Source: Subsaxibacter sp. CAU 1640 (GTDB lineage Bacteria > Bacteroidota > Bacteroidia > Flavobacteriales > Flavobacteriaceae). Taken from it: DNA of 64,000 bases. A model generated the notes under the pieces. That model made no database searches. It had not been told where the DNA came from and saw only the letters and a list, made by a program, of their open reading frames with translations. Shown here piece by piece: positions 52,234 to 61,194 of this stretch. The stretch lies in NCBI RefSeq assembly GCF_023156585.1, contig NZ_JALNMI010000005.1:124001-188000 (forward strand), in the 5' to 3' direction. Both the position numbers and the translations under genes were made by a program. The stretch's first letter is position 1; each line of letters begins with the position of its first letter.

Positions 52234-52283
52234 AGTGAATTCTTGCAAAAACGAGAATCTTTGAGGTTTTAATCTTTCAAACT

Positions 52284-52649
52284 ATGCATTTCAAATCTAT
52301 TACACCAATGCTCTATACAGAGGATATAGAAGAAACCATTCAATTTTATACGACGTATTTGGGTTTTATTTGTGCCGAAAAGAATGATGATTGGGGCTGG
52401 GCTGCAATGCATCGAGATGATGTTGACATTATGTTAGCCAAACCCAATGCACATATTCCATTTGATAAACCAACGTTTTCGGGTTCGTTTTACATCAAGG
52501 TAGAGGATGTAGAAGCTGTCTGGGACAAGGTGAAAGACAAAGTAAGGGTTTGCTATCCTTTGGAAACTTTTGATTGGAATATGCGTGAATTTGCCATTTA
52601 TGACAATAATGGGTATTTGCTTCAGTTTGGACAAGATTTAATAGAATAG
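52284..52649 (+). CDS. VOC/glyoxalase-family protein
   Basis: A 121-residue single VOC module: ITPMLYTEDIEETIQFYTTY, LGFICAEKNDDWGWAAMHRD, then FYIKVEDVEAVWDKVKDKV and FAIYDNNGYLLQFGQ. This is the bleomycin-resistance/glyoxalase fold. Substrate or drug binding is unknown; few metal ligands are obvious. It begins 50 bp after rluD. Confidence 0.85.
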   Translation: MHFKSITPMLYTEDIEETIQFYTTYLGFICAEKNDDWGWAAMHRDDVDIMLAKPNAHIPFDKPTFSGSFYIKVEDVEAVWDKVKDKVRVCYPLETFDWNMREFAIYDNNGYLLQFGQDLIE

Positions 52650-52689
52650 TTTTTACTTATCCCTAAATTGAAATTATAAAACATGCATC

Positions 52690-52720
52690 TTGAATTTTCT
52701 CGTAGGTAATTGTAACTTTG
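52690..52720 (+). promoter_or_regulatory. yaaA promoter
   Basis: TTG at 52690-52692 and TAACTTTG at 52713-52720, 20 bp apart, match the flavobacterial consensus very well. The ATG at 52738 follows 17 bases after the box, which also decides the start against an upstream frame extension. Confidence 0.7.
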
Positions 52721-52737
52721 AAAACTATTTGACAATT

Positions 52738-53496
52738 ATGAAACTTGTTCTATCTCCTGCAAAATCACTTGATTTCGAAAGCAAATTACCAACTACTAAA
52801 CATACTGAAGCACAATTCTTAAATGCTTCAGAACGTCTAAACAAGCTGTTGAAAAAGAAATCAGCAAAAAGTCTTTCAAAATTGATGAGCATATCAGATG
52901 CTTTGGGCCAACTCAATTATGAACGCAATCAGGAGTGGTCCTTACCTTTTACTGAAGATAATGCACGGCCTGCTATTTATGCTTTCAGTGGTGATGTATA
53001 TCGAGGGTTTGATACGTATTCAATTCCGAAGAACAAAATTGACGTTGTTCAAGATAAAGTAAGGATTCTTTCCGGATTATATGGGTTGCTGAAACCTCTC
53101 GATTTGATTCAACCATACCGTTTGGAAATGGGTACAAAATTGCCTGTCGGAAAGCATAAAAATCTATATGAGTTTTGGAAGAAAGACATTGTGAAGGCTT
53201 TGAACGAAGAATTGAAGGATGATGAATTGTTCCTGAATCTTGCCAGTAACGAATATTTCAAGGCCATTGACACAAAAGCACTGAAAGTTCCAGTTATTAC
53301 AGCCAATTTTAAAGATCTTAAAAACGGTGAGTATAAAACCATTATGACCTTTGCAAAGTTGGCACGTGGCTATATGGCTCGTTATGTGGTAGATACCAAT
53401 GCCAATACCATCGATGACCTCAAAGGCTTCAATTACGAAGGTTATGGCTTTAGTGAACAGTTGTCATCCGAAAACGAACTTGTGTTTATCAGATAA
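52738..53496 (+). CDS. yaaA: Peroxide stress protein YaaA
   Basis: A 252-residue DUF328/UPF0246 protein of normal length: KLVLSPAKSLDFESKLPTTK, LMSISDALGQLNYERNQEW, PAIYAFSGDVYRGFDTYSI, ILSGLYGLLKPLDLIQPYRL and EMGTKLPVGKHKNLYEFW are family blocks. In E. coli YaaA limits free iron and DNA damage during hydrogen peroxide stress. It has its own promoter. Its stop codon abuts the bTHX stop codon tail to tail. Confidence 0.95.
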   Translation: MKLVLSPAKSLDFESKLPTTKHTEAQFLNASERLNKLLKKKSAKSLSKLMSISDALGQLNYERNQEWSLPFTEDNARPAIYAFSGDVYRGFDTYSIPKNKIDVVQDKVRILSGLYGLLKPLDLIQPYRLEMGTKLPVGKHKNLYEFWKKDIVKALNEELKDDELFLNLASNEYFKAIDTKALKVPVITANFKDLKNGEYKTIMTFAKLARGYMARYVVDTNANTIDDLKGFNYEGYGFSEQLSSENELVFIR

Positions 53497-53628
53497 TTAA
53501 GGAATATCTTTTTTATCGACATTGATTTTTTCCAGTGTAGAAGGGCGCTTTTTGATCTTCCTGCGACGCACGCCATAAGTTCCTCTGTGTATTTTACCTC
53601 GTCTTGTTTTTTTATCTCCTTTTCCCAT
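53497..53628 (-). CDS. 30S ribosomal protein bTHX
   Basis: A 43-residue, strongly basic protein from the ATG at 53628. It reads MGKGDKKTRRGKIHRGTYGV then RRRKIKKRPSTLEK, the signature of ribosomal protein THX, which fills a cavity in the head of the small subunit in Thermus and Bacteroidota. The gene ends flush against yaaA. Length is normal for the flavobacterial form with its short C-terminal tail. Confidence 0.92.
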   Translation of the reverse strand: MGKGDKKTRRGKIHRGTYGVRRRKIKKRPSTLEKINVDKKDIP

Positions 53629-53771
53629 TGAAATTAGTTTTTTTATTCCCTTGAAAAAGGGAAACACTCCTGCGAAGACAGAAATCTTCTAAATTAAACA
53701 GTAATTTTAGAACATTTAAGATACAACAATTAATGCGGAGAACCAAGTCTATTTAATTTCGGTTTATGCGT

Positions 53772-53779
53772 TAACTTTG
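53772..53779 (+). promoter_or_regulatory. -7 promoter box for the UDG-like gene
   Basis: TAACTTTG, an exact TAnnTTTG match, lies 20 bases before the GTG at 53800 and supports that start. No TTG partner is clear. Confidence 0.5.
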
Positions 53780-53799
53780 TCATAAACATTCAAACAATC

Positions 53800-54465
53800 G
53801 TGTTCCTCCACAAACACCCATATCCACCATTCATTAAAGAAGATACTACCAAGTTAATCGTTGGAACCTTACCACCACCTAGATTTTCAACAGGCGATTT
53901 GTTCGAACAGGATGTTGATTTTTGCTACGGAAGTTATTATAATTCGTTGTGGCTATATATAGATGCAATTCATCATCTCAATTTACGCTATGATAATTCA
54001 GAAGAAGCCGTCAATCAACGAAAAGATTTTCTCATTAAACATAAAATAGGTGTCTGTGACATTGTTGAAAGTGCTGAACGTGCCAAAATTGACGCCTCCG
54101 ATTTAGGTATGACTAACGTCATTTTGAGAGATTTGATCGGTTATCTCAAACAATATCCAAATATCGACACACTTTTGTTTACAGGAGGTAATAGCAAAAA
54201 TGGCCCTGAATATTTTTTCAGAAAACACATTAAAGATTATCAGTTAAAAATGCGATTGATTTCTGATGAAATCCCAAGAATTCACGAGATGAAATTACCA
54301 TCTCAAAACGAAGACAGAGTTATTAAAACAGTATCCTTGACTTCAGCATCAGGTTCTGCGAATCGCGCTATTGGGAGTATGCCTTTGTACCGACAGTTAA
54401 AAAATAAAAACCCGAAATTCAAAACATTTGATTTTCGGGTCATGCAATATCGAGAGTTTTTTTAG
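53800..54465 (+). CDS. Uracil-DNA glycosylase superfamily-like protein
   Basis: A 221-residue protein starting at GTG. KLIVGTLPPPRFSTGDL resembles the first active-site loop of the UDG/MUG superfamily, IDTLLFTGGNSKNGPEYFF a central strand, and SLTSASGSANRAIGSMPLYR the second loop (compare NPSG in MUG). The Asp or Asn water-activating residue of classic UDGs is not obvious in GTLPPP. DNA repair is inferred only from fold similarity. It abuts yceI tail to tail. Confidence 0.6.
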   Translation: MFLHKHPYPPFIKEDTTKLIVGTLPPPRFSTGDLFEQDVDFCYGSYYNSLWLYIDAIHHLNLRYDNSEEAVNQRKDFLIKHKIGVCDIVESAERAKIDASDLGMTNVILRDLIGYLKQYPNIDTLLFTGGNSKNGPEYFFRKHIKDYQLKMRLISDEIPRIHEMKLPSQNEDRVIKTVSLTSASGSANRAIGSMPLYRQLKNKNPKFKTFDFRVMQYREFF

Positions 54466-55137
54466 TTACTCTTTTTCAGCAACTAATGTAACCTTCAATT
54501 CAATCTCGTCATTGATAAATTTGTCTCCGAGATTATCAAATACAGATTTTGAACCGAAGTTGATTCCCCATTTTGTTCTGTCAATGGTAAAAGGTTCGCT
54601 ATTGATGGTTAGGCTTTGCTCATCTTTAGTAACCTTTACAGGAAAAGTAATATTGTTTTTTACACCTTTAATGGTTAGGTTGCCAGAAAGGTTAAAAGCA
54701 CCATTTTCGATAGCTGCAATAGTCGTGATTTCAAAAACCGCTTCAGGAAACATTTTCACATTAAAAAAATCGCCTTCTTTGCCCTCAACAGTTCCTTTTA
54801 AATGATTTTCAAGATTGTACTTCATATCGCCTTCCAAATCCAAAACAGATATCGATGACATATCAATCACAACTTTCCCGCCAGATAACACGTCATTATT
54901 GGTATTGATGTTGCCGTATTCTACACGAATGACACCATTGTGAGTAGCCGTTGGTTTAAATCCTTTCCATTCAATGAAAGATTCCGTAGCATTTACGATA
55001 TACTTTTCAGAGGAAGCATCAGCCACTTTTGCTGGTTCAGCTTCGCTCATATTAGCTTCATTTGCTTTGTCTTTACACCCAAAAATGGCAAGGCAAATCA
55101 ATAATGTCATCAAACTTTTGCTCAAATGGTTTTTCAT
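54466..55137 (-). CDS. YceI-family lipoprotein
   Basis: A 223-residue lipoprotein (signal SKSLMTLLICLAIFGCKDK, lipobox Cys) with a linker, then the YceI lipocalin-like domain: SFIEWKGFKPTATHNGVIRV, VVIDMSSISVLDLEGDMKYN, GNLTIKGVKNNITFPVKVTK and FTIDRTKWGINFGS. YceI domains bind polyprenoid chains in a beta-barrel. The role here is unknown. It ends flush with the convergent UDG-like gene. Confidence 0.9.
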   Translation of the reverse strand: MKNHLSKSLMTLLICLAIFGCKDKANEANMSEAEPAKVADASSEKYIVNATESFIEWKGFKPTATHNGVIRVEYGNINTNNDVLSGGKVVIDMSSISVLDLEGDMKYNLENHLKGTVEGKEGDFFNVKMFPEAVFEITTIAAIENGAFNLSGNLTIKGVKNNITFPVKVTKDEQSLTINSEPFTIDRTKWGINFGSKSVFDNLGDKFINDEIELKVTLVAEKE

Positions 55138-55218
55138 TGGTATATGGTTAATGGTTTCTTACAAAAATAGACATAAGAACTTTACTTTGAAAAAAAGACT
55201 AAAATATATGGTGACATT

Positions 55219-55250
55219 TTGACATTTTATCAATAATGGCAGTACTTTTG
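55219..55250 (+). promoter_or_regulatory. grpE-dnaJ promoter
   Basis: TTG at 55219-55221 and TACTTTTG at 55243-55250, 21 bp apart, match TTG / TAnnTTTG. The ATG of grpE is 35 bp downstream. No CIRCE inverted repeat is visible, so control is not HrcA-like. Confidence 0.65.
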
Positions 55251-55284
55251 CCAAATTGAAAAGAAATATTTAAGCTATTGAAAA

Positions 55285-55818
55285 ATGAGTAAAAAAGATA
55301 AAAGCGAACATATAGATGATGAGCTTGTTATGGAAAATGAGCAAGCAGAACAGAAAGAAGAGCAATCAGTTGAAGAGCAATTGAAAGAAGATCTGGGTAA
55401 GGAAAAGGACAAATTCCTGCGTTTGTTTGCCGAATTTGAAAATTATAAGCGTCGAACTTCAAAAGAACGAATAGAATTGTTTAAAACAGCAAGTCAGGAT
55501 GTTATGATTTCGTTGTTGCCAGTTTTGGATGATTTTGAGCGAGCGCTGTTGCATACAGAAGATGACAAGGAAGCTGAACATTTAAGAAAAGGCGTGTTGC
55601 TGATTTACCAAAAGTTGCTTTCCACTTTAGAGAAAAATGGCCTGACAAAAATGGAGGTTGCACAAGGCGATGCTTTTAATGCTGATGAGCACGAGGCTAT
55701 TACTCAAGTTGCAGCACCTTCAGATGATCTCAAAGGTAAAATTATCGATGTAGTGGAGAAGGGTTATAAATTGGGTGATAAAATCATCCGTTTTCCAAAA
55801 GTTGTTACTGGATTTTAA
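55285..55818 (+). CDS. grpE: Nucleotide exchange factor GrpE
   Basis: A 177-residue protein: an acidic N-terminus with a long coiled coil (QSVEEQLKEDLGKEKDKFLR), FAEFENYKRRTSKERIELF, LLPVLDDFERALLHTEDDKE and the beta domain DAFNADEHEAITQVA. It releases ADP from DnaK. It forms a unit with dnaJ 45 bp downstream. Confidence 0.96.
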   Translation: MSKKDKSEHIDDELVMENEQAEQKEEQSVEEQLKEDLGKEKDKFLRLFAEFENYKRRTSKERIELFKTASQDVMISLLPVLDDFERALLHTEDDKEAEHLRKGVLLIYQKLLSTLEKNGLTKMEVAQGDAFNADEHEAITQVAAPSDDLKGKIIDVVEKGYKLGDKIIRFPKVVTGF

Positions 55819-55863
55819 AGAAAAAAGCCGTTTCAACTACAAAAGAACAAATAACAAGTTTCG

Positions 55864-56982
55864 ATGAAAGAAGATTATTACGACATACTAGGAGTTTCAA
55901 AAAGTGCCTCGGCAGATGAGATTAAAAAGGCTTATCGCAAAATGGCGTTGAAATACCATCCTGATAAAAATCCGGACAACAAAGAGGCCGAAGCAATGTT
56001 CAAAAAAGCAGCCGAAGCTTATGAAGTGTTGAGCAATCCTGAAAAGAAATCACGATATGACCAATTTGGACACCAAGCCTTTGAAGGAGGCGGATTTGGT
56101 GGAGGTGGTATGAATATGGACGACATATTTAGCCAATTCGGTGATATTTTTGGAGGAGCTTTCGGTGGAGGCGGTTTTTCTGGATTTGGTGGTGGCTTCG
56201 GTGGAGGTCAACGACGAGTGAAAGGCAGTAACTTGAGAATTAGAATTACGTTGACTCTTGAAGAAATTGCCAATGGTGTCGAGAAAAAACTAAAAGTCAA
56301 AAGAAAAGTTCAGGCCGAAGGAACCACTTATAAAACCTGCTCAACTTGTAATGGTCAAGGTCAGGTGATGCGTGTTACCAATACTATTTTAGGAAGGATG
56401 CAAACCGCTTCAACGTGTCACACTTGTGGTGGTTCTGGTCAAATTATTGATAAAAAACCTTCTGATGCAGATGCTCAAGGTTTAATTACTAAAGAGGAGA
56501 CCGTTTCCGTAAAAATTCCAGCTGGTGTTGTAGATGGAATGCAACTTAAAGTTTCTGGTAAAGGTAATGACGCTCCAGGTAATGGTATAGCTGGTGATTT
56601 ATTGGTGGCCATTCAAGAGGAAGACCATCCGACTTTGAAACGTGAAGGCGATAATCTTCATTATGATATGTATATCAGTCTTCCAGACGCTGTACTTGGT
56701 ACGTCCAAAGAAATTGATACTGTAACTGGAAAAGTTCGTATTAAAATCGATTCTGGTGTTCAGTCTGGCAAAATTTTAAGACTTCGTGGTAAGGGAATTC
56801 CTAGTATCAATGGCTATGGTAAAGGTGATTTGTTGGTTCACGTGAATGTTTGGACACCTAAAACACTGAACAAGGAACAAAAAGAATTCTTTGAAAACAT
56901 GAAGAATAATGAGCATTTTGAACCGAAACCAGACAGCGAAGAAAAATCTTTTTTTGAAAAAGTAAAAGATATGTTTTCTTAA
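55864..56982 (+). CDS. dnaJ: Chaperone DnaJ with reduced zinc-finger domain
   Basis: A 372-residue J-protein. The J domain has [20 protein letters not shown] and the HPD motif in [14 protein letters not shown]. The Gly/Phe region runs from about 73 to 115. The Cys-rich region has only two CxxCxGxG motifs, CSTCNGQG and CHTCGGSG, instead of four, so it can bind one zinc ion at most. The C-terminal substrate domains are complete ([20 protein letters not shown]). It delivers clients to DnaK. Double terminators follow. Confidence 0.95.
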   Translation: MKEDYYDILGVSKSASADEIKKAYRKMALKYHPDKNPDNKEAEAMFKKAAEAYEVLSNPEKKSRYDQFGHQAFEGGGFGGGGMNMDDIFSQFGDIFGGAFGGGGFSGFGGGFGGGQRRVKGSNLRIRITLTLEEIANGVEKKLKVKRKVQAEGTTYKTCSTCNGQGQVMRVTNTILGRMQTASTCHTCGGSGQIIDKKPSDADAQGLITKEETVSVKIPAGVVDGMQLKVSGKGNDAPGNGIAGDLLVAIQEEDHPTLKREGDNLHYDMYISLPDAVLGTSKEIDTVTGKVRIKIDSGVQSGKILRLRGKGIPSINGYGKGDLLVHVNVWTPKTLNKEQKEFFENMKNNEHFEPKPDSEEKSFFEKVKDMFS

Positions 56983-57020
56983 AAAAGGGTTTTTTGATAA
57001 AAAACACTATATTTGAATAT

Positions 57021-57053
57021 CACTAATTCACATTAGTGGTATTTTTCTTTTTC
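57021..57053 (+). terminator. Terminator 1 after dnaJ
   Basis: CACTAAT (57021-57027) pairs with ATTAGTG (57032-57038) around TCAC and is followed by a T-rich run. Confidence 0.75.
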
Positions 57054-57066
57054 ATAGCAATTTTTT

Positions 57067-57102
57067 CCCATCCTTGATTTATTAAGGGTGGGTTTTGCTT
57101 TT
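57067..57102 (+). terminator. Terminator 2 after dnaJ
   Basis: CCCATCCTT (57067-57075) pairs with AAGGGTGGG (57084-57092) with one mismatch-tolerant pair, followed by TTTTGCTTTT. It backs up the first terminator and isolates the following operon. Confidence 0.7.
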
Positions 57103-57219
57103 ATAGAGTCTCGACCTTTCCGAAATAAGTTAAAAATATCCTCTATTTTGTTAACGTAACCTTTGACATTTAATATATTTACAAATCAAAATTTTGTAAT
57201 CCTTTCAACCCTCATATTT

Positions 57220-58146
57220 ATGAATAACTTATTAGTCGCCGAAAATGTTTCCAAACATTTTGGGGATTTTAAGGCGCTAAATGACGTTTCCATCGCAGTT
57301 CCAAAAGGAAGCATTTTTGGGCTATTGGGTCCCAACGGAGCAGGGAAAACCACTCTTATTAGAATCATCAACCAAATCACTATGCCAGACAAAGGCAAGG
57401 TTTATTTAGATGGTGAAGCTTTAAAACCGACTGACATTCAGAATATTGGATACCTTCCAGAAGAGCGTGGGCTTTACAAATCGATGAAAGTAGGTGAGCA
57501 AGCACTTTATTTGGCGCAACTTAAAGGTATGTCCAAGCAAGATGCGAAGGCACGATTGAAATATTGGTTTGAAAGACTTGAAATAGGTGATTGGTGGAAC
57601 AAGAAAATACAAGAATTAAGTAAAGGTCAAGCACAGAAAATACAGTTTATCGTAACGGTATTGCACAGGCCTAAATTGCTCATATTTGACGAACCTTTTT
57701 CAGGATTTGACCCCATTAACGCCACATTAATCAAAGATGAAATTTTACAATTGAGAGAAGAAGGTGCAACGGTTATATTCTCGACACATCGTATGGAATC
57801 GGTTGAAGAATTGTGCGACCATATTGCCTTGATTCATAGATCCAATAAAATTCTAGACGGAAAATTGATAGACATAAAAAGACAGTTTAAGACCAATACG
57901 TTTGAGGTCGGTTTGCAAACACAAGATTCAGAAGCTGTGGTGAGTAGCATCAAGGAACGTTTTGAAGTGCTTCCTGCAACATTCAAAAATCTGAATGATG
58001 ATATAAAGCTCAATGTTAAGTTAGCTGAAAACGTATCTTCAAATGATTTACTTTCTTTTCTGACCTCAAAAGCAGAAGTGCATCATTTTGTAGAAGTGAT
58101 TCCGAGTGCCAATGACATTTTTATTCAAACCGTAAAAAGAAACTGA
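57220..58146 (+). CDS. ABC transporter ATPase (NatA-like)
   Basis: A 308-residue ABC ATPase from the ATG at 57220, where NNLLVAENVSKHFGDFKALN starts the domain (the frame extends to 57163). Walker A is GPNGAGKTT, the Q-loop IGYLPEERGLYKSM, signature LSKGQAQKIQF, Walker B LLIFDEPFSGFDPIN and H-loop FSTHRMESVEEL, with a C-terminal DUF4162-like domain. It forms an exporter with the next gene (2-bp gap), similar to the NatAB sodium exporter, but the substrate is unknown. Confidence 0.9.
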   Translation: MNNLLVAENVSKHFGDFKALNDVSIAVPKGSIFGLLGPNGAGKTTLIRIINQITMPDKGKVYLDGEALKPTDIQNIGYLPEERGLYKSMKVGEQALYLAQLKGMSKQDAKARLKYWFERLEIGDWWNKKIQELSKGQAQKIQFIVTVLHRPKLLIFDEPFSGFDPINATLIKDEILQLREEGATVIFSTHRMESVEELCDHIALIHRSNKILDGKLIDIKRQFKTNTFEVGLQTQDSEAVVSSIKERFEVLPATFKNLNDDIKLNVKLAENVSSNDLLSFLTSKAEVHHFVEVIPSANDIFIQTVKRN

Positions 58147-58148
58147 AG

Positions 58149-59462
58149 ATGAATCATTTACCTCTTATCATTAAGCGTGAATATTTGACAAAGGTTAGAA
58201 ATAAGTCATTCATCATTATGACCTTTTTAAGTCCGATGATTATGATTGCCTTGATAGCTTTGGTAGCTTATCTATCACAAATAAATAATAATCAAGACCG
58301 CACTATATCTGTTCTAGATGAAACAGGAGTTTTTTCTGAAGTGTTTACTGATGAAGAGCATATTAAGTATAATTATTTAGATAATATTAATTTGGAAAAT
58401 GCCAAAGATTTGGTCAGTTCCAAAGAAGAATATGGATTATTATATATCAAAAAGGGTTCGGATTCTTTGTCGCAATTTGAAAGTGCAAAATTTTATTCTG
58501 AAGACTCACCATCGTTGAGTATCATCTCTAGTTTAGAAGGAAAAATTGAGAAAAAACTAACCGATTTGAAATTGGTTCAAGATGGCGTTGATATTGAAAA
58601 GATTCAGGCTTCACGTACACGAATAACTATTGGTCAAGAGAGTTTTTTAGGAGAAAAAACATCGAAAACAGATAGTTGGTTGAAGCTGGCTTTCGGAGGT
58701 GCGGCAGGTTACCTGCTGTTTATGTTCATCATCATTTATGGAAATATGATTATGCGCAGTGTCATTGAAGAAAAAACAAGTCGCATCATTGAGGTGATTA
58801 TTTCGTCCGTAAAGCCTATCCAACTGATGATGGGAAAAATCATCGGAACATCATTGGCTGGTATTACGCAATTCATCATTTGGGTTTTACTCGGAGGTGT
58901 AATGTTGCTCCTGGTTTCGGCGATTTTCGGAATAGATGTAATGCAAATGCAAGGACCGCAACAGGAGATGATCCGTCAGGCAATGGAATCACCAGAAGCT
59001 CAAAACCAAGCACAGGAATTGTTCACGGCATTTTTGAATTTACCGTTGCTCAATCTGTGTGTGGCTTTTATGTTTTTCTTCCTAGGTGGATTTTTGTTGT
59101 ACAGTTCATTGTACGCAGCTATAGGCGCCGCAGTGGACAGCGAGACCGATACACAACAATTTATGATGCCTATCATTATGCCATTGATCATTGCAGTGTA
59201 TGTAGGTGTTTTTACGGTTATTGAGGATCCACACGGAACGGTTTCAACAATTTTTTCGTTTATACCATTGACGTCGCCTGTCGTGATGCTTATGAGAATT
59301 CCTTTTGGTGTTCCCATATGGCAGCAAATTTTGTCGTTAGCTATTCTGATTGCAACTTTTGCTTTTACAGTTTGGTTTGCAGCAAAAATTTATAGGGTTG
59401 GTATTTTGATGTATGGAAAGAAGCCAAGTTACAAGGAATTGTTCAAGTGGTTAAAATATTGA
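58149..59462 (+). CDS. ABC-2 type permease (NatB-like)
   Basis: A 437-residue permease. One N-terminal membrane helix (SFIIMTFLSPMIMIALIALV), a periplasmic domain (about 45-180), then about five helices, with VIEEKTSRIIEVIISSVKPI being the conserved ABC-2 cytoplasmic motif. It pairs with the ATPase 2 bp upstream and leads into mscS 3 bp downstream. Confidence 0.9.
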   Translation: MNHLPLIIKREYLTKVRNKSFIIMTFLSPMIMIALIALVAYLSQINNNQDRTISVLDETGVFSEVFTDEEHIKYNYLDNINLENAKDLVSSKEEYGLLYIKKGSDSLSQFESAKFYSEDSPSLSIISSLEGKIEKKLTDLKLVQDGVDIEKIQASRTRITIGQESFLGEKTSKTDSWLKLAFGGAAGYLLFMFIIIYGNMIMRSVIEEKTSRIIEVIISSVKPIQLMMGKIIGTSLAGITQFIIWVLLGGVMLLLVSAIFGIDVMQMQGPQQEMIRQAMESPEAQNQAQELFTAFLNLPLLNLCVAFMFFFLGGFLLYSSLYAAIGAAVDSETDTQQFMMPIIMPLIIAVYVGVFTVIEDPHGTVSTIFSFIPLTSPVVMLMRIPFGVPIWQQILSLAILIATFAFTVWFAAKIYRVGILMYGKKPSYKELFKWLKY

Positions 59463-59465
59463 TAA

Positions 59466-60308
59466 ATGGAAGAGTTATTTAATTTTCTCCGAAAGGAATA
59501 TCACATTACAGAAAAGATTTCTTTAAGTCTGATGGACTTGATTATCTTAACAATTGTCTTGATCATTGCTACCATCGTGATGAGGATTATTTTGAAATTG
59601 TTGAGCAGAAATCTGCCTTATGATGATAAAAGGAAGTTCAAGGTAGTTTTCGGTTATGCAAGATGGTTAGTGTACGTCATTATTTTGCTCATAACTTTCC
59701 ATTCACTCGGCATTCCAGTTACAGGAGTTTTTGCCGCTTCAGCCGCGTTATTGATAGGTATCGGTTTGGCGCTTCAAACCTTATTTCAAGATATCATCTC
59801 TGGCGTTTTTATTCTCATTGACCAATCGGTTCACGTTGGTGATATCATAGAAATTGAAGGTAAAGTAGGTAGAGTAGAGGAAATCAAATTACGAACAACT
59901 CGCGCTGTCACGATAGATAACAAAATCCTTATTATACCGAACCATCTATATCTTGAGAACAGTTTATACAATTGGACCCAGAATGGAACAACTACTCGCG
60001 AAAATGTCAAAGTAGGTGTTGCTTACGGAAGCGATGTTCAACTTGTAAAGAAATTATTACTTCAAGCGGCCAATGCACAGCCTGAAGTATTAGAAAAGCC
60101 AGAACCGACAGTTTTATTTACGGATTTTGGTGATAGCTCATTGAATTTTTCAGTTGCATTTACCATAAACGATAGTTTTAATGCACGCTTTCCGCAAAGT
60201 GGAATTCGTTTTGAAATTGATAGATTGTTCAGGGAACATAACATTACCATTCCTTTTCCTCAAAGAGATATTCATATCATTGAAAAGAATTTACCCCAAA
60301 AAGAATAA
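59466..60308 (+). CDS. Small-conductance mechanosensitive channel (MscS family)
   Basis: A 280-residue MscS protein with three N-terminal membrane helices. The pore helix is GVFAASAALLIGIGLALQTL, followed by FQDIISGVFILIDQSVHVGD and the beta domain IEIEGKVGRVEEIKLRTTRA, then a C-terminal alpha/beta cytoplasmic cage. It opens under membrane tension and protects against osmotic downshock. Its place in an ABC exporter operon suggests an envelope or turgor response. Confidence 0.92.
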   Translation: MEELFNFLRKEYHITEKISLSLMDLIILTIVLIIATIVMRIILKLLSRNLPYDDKRKFKVVFGYARWLVYVIILLITFHSLGIPVTGVFAASAALLIGIGLALQTLFQDIISGVFILIDQSVHVGDIIEIEGKVGRVEEIKLRTTRAVTIDNKILIIPNHLYLENSLYNWTQNGTTTRENVKVGVAYGSDVQLVKKLLLQAANAQPEVLEKPEPTVLFTDFGDSSLNFSVAFTINDSFNARFPQSGIRFEIDRLFREHNITIPFPQRDIHIIEKNLPQKE

Positions 60309-60311
60309 CAT

Positions 60312-61193
60312 ATGCCAAATAAAAATAAACTAGTAATAGCTTTCTTGTCGATATTCTGTAGCTGTTTAATATCTGCACAGACAAGCGATTTGTTAAGATT
60401 GGAATATTTAAATATTCCTAATTCCAATTCAAAAAACTCAATTAGCCGATTTAGGGCTTTGATTCAGGCACCTTTAAAGGTTAGCGAAGGGAATTACATA
60501 GTGATTGGTGGTGAATATCGATATATTGATTTTACTTTTGACAATGTACCGTTTTCAACTGATGATTTACAATCAATTCAAAATATTGAGGCAAGTCTTG
60601 GATTTCTGCATCGCTCAAAAAATACTGATTGGATTTATGCGGGTAAAGTTGCAGGTAGAATCTCTTCTAATTTCGAAACAAAATTAACATCTGATGATTA
60701 CATCTACATTGTTACAGGTTACGCCATTAGAGATAGAACAGCTGAAGGTAAGTCAGACAAACCCAATCGATTGATTTTGGGACTCGAATATTCCACTACT
60801 CCTGGCAGAAATTATCCACTTCCCATTATTAACTATTACAGAGAATTTGCTCCAAAATGGACTTACACATTGGGTGTTCCTAAAACAAATATCCGTTATA
60901 AGTTTGATGACAAAAATCATATACAAGCATTTGCTACTCTAGATAATATTTTTGCCAATATTCAAGGAAATAAAACAATTGATGGAAAAGTGGCCGAAAA
61001 TATTTCCGCAACCTTGGTTTTAGGTGGTTTAGGATATGAACACTATTTCACAAAACATTTACTATATTACGGGTATGCTGCATACAGTATTACTAACGAT
61101 TATCGTTTGAGAGATAATGAACGGGAAGATATTTATACCATAGACGATAAAAACACAATCTATTTTAGAACAGGAATAAAATTCAAATATTAA
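60312..61193 (+). CDS. Predicted outer-membrane beta-barrel protein (DUF6268-like)
   Basis: A 293-residue protein with a signal peptide (KLVIAFLSIFCSCLISAQ) and alternating beta strands (NYIVIGGEYRYIDFTFDNVP, WTYTLGVPKTNIRYKFDDKN, YYGYAAYSITNDYRLRDNE), ending in FRTGIKFKY, an aromatic C-terminus typical of outer-membrane barrels. DUF6268-like by appearance. It lies 3 bp after mscS and 1 bp before the regulator gene. Confidence 0.65.
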   Translation: MPNKNKLVIAFLSIFCSCLISAQTSDLLRLEYLNIPNSNSKNSISRFRALIQAPLKVSEGNYIVIGGEYRYIDFTFDNVPFSTDDLQSIQNIEASLGFLHRSKNTDWIYAGKVAGRISSNFETKLTSDDYIYIVTGYAIRDRTAEGKSDKPNRLILGLEYSTTPGRNYPLPIINYYREFAPKWTYTLGVPKTNIRYKFDDKNHIQAFATLDNIFANIQGNKTIDGKVAENISATLVLGGLGYEHYFTKHLLYYGYAAYSITNDYRLRDNEREDIYTIDDKNTIYFRTGIKFKY

Positions 61194-61194
61194 A

